This document shows, one piece after another, positions 56,995 to 64,000 of a stretch of DNA of 64,000 bases; the stretch's first letter is position 1, and the number at the start of each line of letters is the position of its first letter. The position numbers and the translations under genes were made by a program. Where the stretch lies: NCBI GenBank assembly GCA_039105265.1, contig JAPFFF010000003.1, forward strand, positions 2,728,001-2,792,000. Direction: 5' to 3'. Below the pieces are notes generated by a model that saw only the letters and a program-made list of their open reading frames with translations, made no database searches and was not told where the DNA came from. Source of the stretch: Tritrichomonas musculus. Lineage: Eukaryota; Parabasalia; Tritrichomonadida; Tritrichomonadidae.

Positions 56995-58665
56995 ATGTCT
57001 AATGAAGATAACCAGAATCAACTCTTCGCCGACTGGGCTCAAAAAAACCTTTCAATTCTTGCTAATCTAATATTCTATCAAAAAGATACGGTGAGTAAAG
57101 TTAGCTTTTTTCAAAACAGAATTGACTCTCATAAGTCAACAATAAAAAAATTAGAGAGATTTTTAATAGAGATCCAAAATGAAATGAAACAGATTCAAAA
57201 AGAAATCTCTCTTTTTCAAGAAATTGCTGATGTTGAATACCTTTGTTATGATGATATGGATACAATTCTATTAATGAGAAAGCATGCTTATATTCAGCAA
57301 CTTATTTGCGAGTATTCAATTGATATAGCAACTAGGAAATATGGATATTTAGTTGATCTTGAAAATAATACAAAAATAATATTATCTCTTTTTAAGGATT
57401 CTATAAATATAAACGAAAAAAGCAGTGCATCTGGATATGGAAAAGCAAGCAAATCAAAATCTATTTTGCCTGATGACCAAATTTGTGAACTTAATGATTT
57501 TACTGTTATTGATTACACCCAATGCCAAATTAGTGACATCGAAAAAAAATTAAAATATTTAATTCCATTTGAATCTCGAATATCATCACGTATACATAAA
57601 AAGAAAAAAGCTTTGTGGGCAACAAACTACCAACAATTCATATCTAAACTAATTAATGAAGCAAAAGGTCATTTGATAAGTGAACTTTCTTATTTTGAGC
57701 CAATAGAATCTGAAATATCGTTATCTCGATGCCTTTTCTGTTATAAGTCTCCACTTAAATCTGAAATCGACAAAACCATTGATTCATTTACTTCAATTCC
57801 AACAAAAACAGATTCAGCACCTTCATCATTAATAACAAAAGCTGCTCAAGAATTTGTCTCAGAATTACTTGACCAGTGCTATAAACTTGTTGGCCCATGC
57901 TACGAAAAAATGTCATCAACCGAAAAATCAATCTGCTTACTTATATTTTTTCGGTGCTTGTTTAATAGATGCTATGAAAAATATGGAGATTACTTTTGCG
58001 ATTTCAAATCAAATAGCGAAAAAAGAATGAAACTCGAAAAGATAGCAAAAATACCAGCACATTATTTCCCTATTCCATGGAACTTGATTGGCAATTCAAA
58101 ACCAAATAAAAAAAATGAAATTAGTTCAAATTCAGAAAATCAAATCAATAATGAGCCAATTACAATTTCTGAATTTGCAGCAACCGATAAATGTTGTTCA
58201 ATTGGTGATCTTTTCGAAACCATAGTTCATTTTAAAGATGCAGCTAATTCACTACGCACGTCAGTTCTCCAGTCCAATCCAATTGATGCTCTTTTTTGTA
58301 TTCACATGGCTCTAATTGGCATTAATAAAGGAGCTTTTGCCAATTTTAATGAGCAATCACACTTAAATGAAAATACCAAAATAAGTAATTCTAAAAATGA
58401 TAGAAATCATGATGATTTTGATATGAAACAACTGCTGTGCTTTGACGATATGTTTGCATTAATGTTAGGAACGTTTCTTGGATCTGATAAGCCTGACATA
58501 TTTTTTGTGGCTGACATGATTGAGAAATTTGCTCCAAAAATGTCACTTTCACCATCTTTTGATTTTGCGCTTGCGAATATAGAAGGACTTTCGTCTCATT
58601 GTGCCAATTTTGATCTTGAGAAATGCTACAGGGAAATTAACAAATTACCAAATGATAAAATCTGA
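56995..58665 (+). CDS. Probable VPS9-domain protein (Rab GEF-like)
   Basis: 556 residues from the ATG at 56995 (MSNEDNQNQLFADWAQKNLS); 29 more codons lie upstream in frame but are hydrophobic and AT-rich. Residues 35-75 are coiled coil. The C-terminal 300 residues are helical: FVSELLDQCYKLVGPCYEKM, then LLIFFRCLFNRCYEKYGDYF, and LLCFDDMFALMLGTFLGSDK, then ADMIEKFAPK and FDFALANIEGLSSHCANF. The last part follows the VPS9 layout (D-x2-P/A-L strand, partner helices, I-x2-F, then the final tyrosine/alanine helix), the domain that activates Rab5-type GTPases on endosomes. Moderately sure; the match is by pattern only. Confidence 0.5.
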   Translation: MSNEDNQNQLFADWAQKNLSILANLIFYQKDTVSKVSFFQNRIDSHKSTIKKLERFLIEIQNEMKQIQKEISLFQEIADVEYLCYDDMDTILLMRKHAYIQQLICEYSIDIATRKYGYLVDLENNTKIILSLFKDSININEKSSASGYGKASKSKSILPDDQICELNDFTVIDYTQCQISDIEKKLKYLIPFESRISSRIHKKKKALWATNYQQFISKLINEAKGHLISELSYFEPIESEISLSRCLFCYKSPLKSEIDKTIDSFTSIPTKTDSAPSSLITKAAQEFVSELLDQCYKLVGPCYEKMSSTEKSICLLIFFRCLFNRCYEKYGDYFCDFKSNSEKRMKLEKIAKIPAHYFPIPWNLIGNSKPNKKNEISSNSENQINNEPITISEFAATDKCCSIGDLFETIVHFKDAANSLRTSVLQSNPIDALFCIHMALIGINKGAFANFNEQSHLNENTKISNSKNDRNHDDFDMKQLLCFDDMFALMLGTFLGSDKPDIFFVADMIEKFAPKMSLSPSFDFALANIEGLSSHCANFDLEKCYREINKLPNDKI

Positions 58666-59169
58666 TTTTTTTCTCAATTACATTCAAATCAAATAATAAT
58701 ATAACAGAAAGTAGCAATTGGTATAAGCAGCAAAATCAATCAATCAAACTGTTTTTTGTTTTTAATAGTATTTAATTTTTTTTTAAGCTTAGATTATCTT
58801 AGGAATTATTCATAGTAACACGAATTCTATTTTCATTCGGAATTTTTGTATTTGTATAAAAGATAGTAAAGAATACTTTTCTTTTTATTACGTTTATTAA
58901 CATCATCAAAAATTTAATAGTCAAATATTAATTAATATTAATTAATATTTAATATAATGAGCCATTGTTGTGAAAATAAAAGTTTTGAGGCAGAATCAAA
59001 AAAATGTTCTTAAAAAGATTTCACAATCTGCAAACTGTATATCTTAGAGAGTTATGATAGTCATTTCTTCTCCAGTATTTTATAATAAGAGACATTCTAA
59101 AAAATATACAGGACAAGACTAGCCGAGTTAAATAATTGAAATCATATAATATAATATTATAAATTAGAT
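58666..59169. other. AT-rich intergenic stretch
   Basis: About 500 bases with AATTAATATT repeats near 58930-58960. Nothing else recognised. Confidence 0.5.
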
Positions 59170-59403
59170 TTAACTATCTGTTCTTAATAATTCATCCATT
59201 TGCTCTTGATGCTTATCTTTATTTTTTGAATGACAGTAAATACTAATAACGAAAACTAATGTTAATAAATAAATTATCAAACCAGATGCTACAACAATTA
59301 ATCCTACATTACCTTGGTGAACTTCTTCAACCGTGGCATTATCAACAACTATTATTTCATGATGAAAAACATGCAGGAGTGAGCCAAAAAGAAAAATAAG
59401 CAT
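59170..59403 (-). CDS. Small single-pass membrane protein
   Basis: 77 residues. A hydrophobic start (MLIFLFGSLLHVFHHE) can act as a signal peptide, a short lumenal part has one N-glycosylation site (NAT), residues 33-57 (VGLIVVASGLIIYLLTLVFV) span the membrane, and the cytoplasmic tail KNKDKHQEQMDELLRTDS is charged. TTCAAAAAT immediately precedes the ATG, like the site before the 48845 gene. Small tail-anchored or type I proteins of this kind occur in many trichomonad loci; function unknown. Confidence 0.5.
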   Translation of the reverse strand: MLIFLFGSLLHVFHHEIIVVDNATVEEVHQGNVGLIVVASGLIIYLLTLVFVISIYCHSKNKDKHQEQMDELLRTDS

Positions 59404-61099
59404 AGATTTTTGAATACTTTAAGGACGTGGTAGGACCAAATATAATCTCTTTTTTGTATATAAAATATCTCATTTAATATTTATTATCACAAAACTTTAT
59501 CAATTAAATTGCATTAACATTTAAATATATAATACTATTTTACCAATAATTTCAAAAATTATCCCAGAAGACAATTTTCTGTCATTCATTTTTTATGATA
59601 TCGGACCTGTTGAAGTATAAATTTTTGAATAAAAAAGTAAATGAATTAAAAAAATACTCAATAGGAAATATTCAACAAATGATTAATTTTGATATATTAA
59701 TAGTTCAAGTGCTACATTTGTGAATTCGCATACTTCTATTCATTTGAAAGTTATGAATTTGGTTAAAACCACTTTTTTTAGCACCTCATTAAAATTGAAT
59801 TTTAATGTATGCAATAAATAATATTATAGTAAACTTACAAATATCCCAAAATTAAACTCTATTTAAGAAAAAAGTATAACAAAATTTTTTCAGAATATTG
59901 ATGATCATTAAAATTTTTTTTCAAATTACGTAATTTTGGTCAATAGGAAAAGTGAGCAAGCATGTATATATTTAATAAAAACCATTTATTTTTTGATTAA
60001 TAAAGTCGTTCTGATGTTCTATTCATTTTTATGTCATTTTTAATTTGGATGCTTTTCTTTCATATACATAGGAGATCTCATTTATTATTGATTTATTTTA
60101 ATAAACATCAAAAATATAATATAATAATATATTTTAGAACTACAATAACAAATTATTTAAGGAGATATTTACACATAAAATTCAAATAATATTTGGTCTT
60201 ATCACGTCATTAAATAAAGGTCGTACAACTAAATTGAATAAAAAATAAAATTAAATAAATTTATATTTATCTTAATAAATAATTTATTTAATAATTATAA
60301 TATATAATTTATATATTTTATATCCAATATTATAAAATGTAATGGTTGAAATAAAGACTTTAATTAAAATTCAATATATATCGATTTCTTATATATTTGC
60401 ATCATTTAAAAAATATAGATGTCATTTGAATGGATATACTATGTGTTATACCAATAATATTTTACTTTTTGACGAAATCCTTCAGTAATTGAAATATTAA
60501 ACTTTTTATATTTATGAAACCAATCAACTAAATCTTCATTTTTAGAAAAAACTGACATTTGATTTAGAATGAAATTCAAATATATTAGAAAGTAAATGCA
60601 TATAAATAAAATTGTATTCGTCATTTGGCTCCTGTAACGTCCAATTTTTTTAATATCATCATTTAATAATTCAACAAATTCAATTTTTCTGCATTTTTGG
60701 CTAAAAAATGAATTTTTTTTTCAATAATAATAACTATTTTTATATAACACTTAATGTTTTACAAGCATATAAAAAGATATCAAAAGAATTAATGATTAAA
60801 ATAAATTATATAAAAAGTTATCGCTATTCTAAATTTTTATAAAGTGTTATAAAATTCTTATCAAAAATAATTAAAATAAATTGAGATAAAATACTCAAAT
60901 TTATTTTCTGAAGAAAATTTAATATATACTTATATCCTATTAGTTTTTTTTTAATTTGAATTTTGTACGATGCAAATATTTATAAAACTGATTATTATTA
61001 TTATAATAAAATATAATTGGTTTAAACAAACCAATCATTGAGTTTTACTGTTAAAATTCAGTTGTACGACCTTTCATTAAATGAAAATTTCTGTTTGAA
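59404..61099. other. AT-rich intergenic stretch with one weak small frame
   Basis: About 1.7 kb. On the minus strand 60439-60624 encodes 61 residues with a signal-like start (MTNTILFICIYFLIYLNFIL) and a charged half (SKNEDLVDWFHKYKKFNISI). It might be a tiny secreted peptide or the cut start of a longer gene, but evidence is weak. Otherwise simple AT-rich sequence (TATAAT-rich near 60115 and 60300). Confidence 0.35.
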
Positions 61100-61107
61100 T
61101 TCATTAA
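61100..61107 (+). promoter_or_regulatory. Initiator-like TTCATTAA
   Basis: TTCATTAA lies 30-37 bases before the ATG at 61137. It agrees with the trichomonad TCA-type initiator and supports the chosen start. Confidence 0.35.
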
Positions 61108-61136
61108 TTGATACAGAAACAATTTTATTTTCTAAA

Positions 61137-62816
61137 ATGGATAAAGAACATCTCGAAGAAGCCAATTTAACCACTGTTGATTTTGAAACACAAGAAGAAA
61201 CTAATTTGCAATTTTCAACAACTCCTGATGAAATTGAAAGAGATTTTATGACTTCTTTCGTTTTGTTTATCTTTGTACTCATACTATTGTATATATCTCC
61301 TTATATTGTTCCTTTTTTGTTTGCAGGCTCACTAGATATTTATGATGATCTTGTTTTTGATCCAAAAATGTTCAGCAATCTTAAAATTAATTTAACCATT
61401 CCAGAACGTAGCGAAATTTCTAAAGAAATGCAAATTATTTGCGATGTTTTAACAACACCCCAAACAACAGTAAAATATTTTAAACCTCTTTTCAACAAAA
61501 AACTCATTTCAAAATCTCACAGCAGTTTAATACCTTTGAATAAGATTTCTTTCCTGATTTCCTCTAGTCCTTCATCTTCATATTTATGCAAATTATATCT
61601 TGATATTTGGTCAACAAAATATGGCTCCAATCTTGTAAAAGATACAGGAATTCAACCATTAAAAACAGTTTATTGGGAGTATGAAGATATGCATCCAACA
61701 AATTTATCAGAGGTCAAATTCACCAATGTTGACAATTATAACCAATTTACGAATTATAAAATAACACTTATTAATGAAACAGATTCTCATGATAAATTGA
61801 GTTTTATGCTAGCTCAAAATCTTAAACATGTTCCCTCAGATGTTGAATGGTTTGTAATAATGGATGATAATACACTACCATTTCTAGATAGAATCGCTTC
61901 AATGCTTTCAAAATATGATAATCCACTCAAAAATCCTTATTTAATTCATAGTCCAGGAGATAAAACAAAAAAACATACTCGAAATAGTGGATCAGGATAT
62001 TATTTGAGCAGAAAATTGGTTGAAACAATCGTTCCAAAATTAAAACAATGCGATGAACGCTTGGATAATGATGCTAGATTAGATAAATGCATTAGATCAA
62101 TTACAGATATTTCACCAATTATTGATCATGGCATTTTCCATATGGATCCAAAAATACTTAAAGGAAATTTAACAGGATTTATTGAGGGATATGTTGATAG
62201 ATATAATTTGAAAGCTATTCACAATATCGAAGAATATTATCTATTTCCAGAGAAGTTTTTGAAAATGATGAAAGAAAATGATCTATATAATGTTAAAACA
62301 GTTAATCCTAAATCTGGATCGGTATTAAATCTCTCATTTGATTCATTTCCAACTTCTGGAAATAACTTTTTCTCACAAGCAGCTCATTTTGCAAATTCAG
62401 CAGCAGTTTCAGGTGATATGTTTCTCAAACGTTATATAATTATGATTAACAAGAATGAACGATATTTTTGCGGAATATTAAACTTTGGCTATTCTCTAAT
62501 CGTTTTTGATATAGAATATAAACAGGTTAGATACATGGATTTAGCTAGAGAATTACTTAAATATCTAAGCGGAGTTGAACAAACCTTTGAAGTTATCTCA
62601 GATGCCTTATATGATAACTTAACAAGACTTTTGGTTCCTGAATGTAAAAAAGTAATGAGATATTATCTTAAAAGAACGATCATTGATAAGTTTGGATTTG
62701 ATTCTTATTGGCAAGAATTTTGCGGAGTTTCATCGCCAGCAACAATTGCTAAAATTTATGTTGATAATCGAAAAGTATCACTTGATTATTTAGATTACTC
62801 AATTTTCAGATTTTAA
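61137..62816 (+). CDS. Fringe-like (GT31-type) Golgi glycosyltransferase
   Basis: 559 residues from the ATG at 61137; the open frame reaches further only through a TTG codon. Type II topology: short cytoplasmic part, membrane anchor at about 39-63 (FVLFIFVLILLYISPYIVPF), then the lumenal enzyme. DVEWFVIMDDNTLPFLDRIA near 243 gives the DxD-type sugar-nucleotide site (DDN). GSGYYLSRKLVETIVPKLKQ near 286 and LDNDARLDKCIRSI match the Fringe/beta-1,3-glycosyltransferase layout, and IIDHGIFHMDP supplies the catalytic-region His. Probably builds surface glycans. The C-terminal 200 residues are less conserved and unassigned. Confidence 0.65.
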   Translation: MDKEHLEEANLTTVDFETQEETNLQFSTTPDEIERDFMTSFVLFIFVLILLYISPYIVPFLFAGSLDIYDDLVFDPKMFSNLKINLTIPERSEISKEMQIICDVLTTPQTTVKYFKPLFNKKLISKSHSSLIPLNKISFLISSSPSSSYLCKLYLDIWSTKYGSNLVKDTGIQPLKTVYWEYEDMHPTNLSEVKFTNVDNYNQFTNYKITLINETDSHDKLSFMLAQNLKHVPSDVEWFVIMDDNTLPFLDRIASMLSKYDNPLKNPYLIHSPGDKTKKHTRNSGSGYYLSRKLVETIVPKLKQCDERLDNDARLDKCIRSITDISPIIDHGIFHMDPKILKGNLTGFIEGYVDRYNLKAIHNIEEYYLFPEKFLKMMKENDLYNVKTVNPKSGSVLNLSFDSFPTSGNNFFSQAAHFANSAAVSGDMFLKRYIIMINKNERYFCGILNFGYSLIVFDIEYKQVRYMDLARELLKYLSGVEQTFEVISDALYDNLTRLLVPECKKVMRYYLKRTIIDKFGFDSYWQEFCGVSSPATIAKIYVDNRKVSLDYLDYSIFRF

Positions 62817-63075
62817 TATAACAATAGTATTATTATTGAAATAAAAATTATATGTATATCAGCAAAAAGTAAATGAATATATTTTTTATTATTATTTTTA
62901 TTATTCGAGATATTTGTACTTGAATGATTGCAAATTGAAAAAAGTTGATGTTCAACACTCTAGAATCTCAAAATCACAGCAAATTACTTTATATTACATT
63001 ACAAATAAACTAATTTAAGCAATGTAGATAAACAAAGCAGGCTCACAATTCGAGTCTAATGGAGATAGAAACATT

Positions 63076-63107
<32 letters not shown>

Positions 63108-63514
63108 AAAAAAGAATTTTCAAAAGATACAGGAAACTTGTGTTGAGTTATATTTCTGACAACTATCCTTATTTAAAGTGAATACACTCCATATATTTTT
63201 TTTTATTTTCTTTAATATGAAAATAAAGATAATTATCAGATTGCATGTGAGGTTACTTTTATTTCTCTGGTTTCTAAAAAAAGTGGGGAAAACATACCAA
63301 ATATCAAATTTATGTCCATAAGCATTTGTAATTTATACTTTATTTGAGCTTTTTGGTAATCTATCAACAAATAAAATCATTTGAAGAATGACTGGTAAAA
63401 TATATTTCATTGCACTTCAAATATCTGTTCATTTGTTCCATTTTAAAAAATTTTTAGATGATTGAGATTTTTTTTGCTTTTTTACATTTTTGATTTTCAA
63501 TTAAATACGTATTT
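62817..63514. other. Intergenic stretch with a poly-A run
   Basis: AT-rich; a 28-base A run at 63086-63113 follows ACACACACAC. No gene or target duplication seen, so I do not call a retroposon tail. Confidence 0.5.
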
Positions 63515-63851
63515 AATTGAATAATTATGATATTTAGTTACAGTATAGTAAAAAAATATGAAATCGTCAAAAAATACTAAAAAAGTTGGAAAATACACTT
63601 TTTCAAAGAAATAAGGCCAAATTTGCTTGGCTAATTCTTTTTATCGTCATTTGAAAAAATGGATTTTCGAACTTTTTCGTAAAATTCAAAAAGCTGGAAA
63701 AGCTACTTTTTCAAATGACGATAAAACAATATTTACTCAAAAAAATTGAGTGTTTATTATGAAAAAGCTTGTTTTCCAACTTTTTGAATAATATTTTTAC
63801 GTTTTCATATTTTTTTACTATACTGTAACTAAATATCATAATTATTCAATT
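63515..63851. mobile_element. Foldback MITE, 337 bp
   Basis: Near-perfect outer arms of about 50 bases (AATTGAATAATTATGATATT, then TAGTTACAGTATAGTAAAAA, against their inverse). The inner parts also pair: TTTTATCGTCATTTGAAAAA with TTTTTCAAATGACGATAAAA. The word TA next to CAGTATAG on both sides (63539-63540 and 63826-63827) allows an alternative reading as a 285-base mariner-type MITE inserted in a palindrome. Confidence 0.75.
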
Positions 63852-64000
63852 AAAAGTTTCAGCAATCTCAAATTCAATAAATTGAAAACGATTTAAACAT
63901 TGAAAATTTGTGCGATTATTGAAATATTTCAAAAATAAAACAAATCATAAAAAACTCAAACTTCCTTATTATATATCATAATGAGAAAAGTTCTCCAATG

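Noticed and set aside
61038-61136. Upstream extension of the glycosyltransferase
   Set aside because: TTG start with AT-rich, non-conserved-looking residues; the ATG at 61137 follows an initiator-like site.
63086-63113. Retroposon poly-A tail
   Set aside because: No upstream LINE or SINE body and no flanking duplication; simple slippage is enough.
44400-64000. tRNA or rRNA genes
   Set aside because: I looked for tRNA-like TTCGANTCC arms and rRNA-like GC-rich blocks and saw none; a covariance-model scan would be needed to exclude them.

Overview
The window is very AT-rich eukaryotic DNA with intron-free genes. It carries several Polinton/Maverick elements that share trichomonad-type genes, and its host genes sit just behind short TCA-type initiator-like sequences. 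This points to a trichomonad parabasalid (a Trichomonas or Tritrichomonas-like protist). The species cannot be fixed from sequence alone.
Positions 1-44266 are a stack of virus-like Maverick/Polinton elements, treated here as fossils. Each one has been inserted into a gene of the next. Element A (about 1-23830, left end outside the window or unrecognised) looks largely whole: minor capsid, integrase, packaging ATPase, small virion-type proteins, major capsid, an HNH-nuclease cassette, four small conserved genes, protein-primed DNA polymerase B, a GIY-YIG-type gene and two giant fibre-like proteins. Its right end (23830) abuts the 3' part of the polymerase gene of element B (23831-36381). B is a close relative in the opposite internal orientation. 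B's right end (36381) cuts a KilA-N-type gene of relic D (36382-37819). D's right end abuts the polymerase gene of a more distant element C (37820-44266), which carries its own integrase, ATPase and small genes. C in turn seems to sit in the start of a short host-like reading frame. The ends of A and B share the terminal sequence GCCTATACTATACTACT, each preceded by a short hairpin. The ends of C and D share another terminal pattern.
Positions 44267-64000 are host DNA. Sparse genes encode a small coiled protein, an armadillo-like protein, a ubiquitin-like protein, a probable VPS9-type Rab GEF, a small membrane protein and a Fringe-like glycosyltransferase. The long AT-rich gaps hold small DNA transposons. 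A hAT-like insert (44613-47609, 8-bp target duplication) contains a Mutator-like element (45377-46954, 9-bp duplication, 372-bp inverted repeats), which contains a further inverted-repeat element with a MuDR-like DNA-binding fragment. A mariner-type MITE (TA duplication), another 9-bp-duplication element carrying a GC-rich gene-like fragment, and three more inverted-repeat elements follow. For the hAT-like and mariner-type inserts a second copy of the target repeat within the window shows the uninterrupted site.
In A and B the genes form compact blocks: virion morphogenesis on one strand (minor capsid, integrase, ATPase, virion-type proteins, major capsid, small conserved genes), then the polymerase on the other strand, then (in A) the surface/fibre genes. 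Many starts follow a T-tract plus GAAA-rich leader, which may be a shared promoter or initiator signal.
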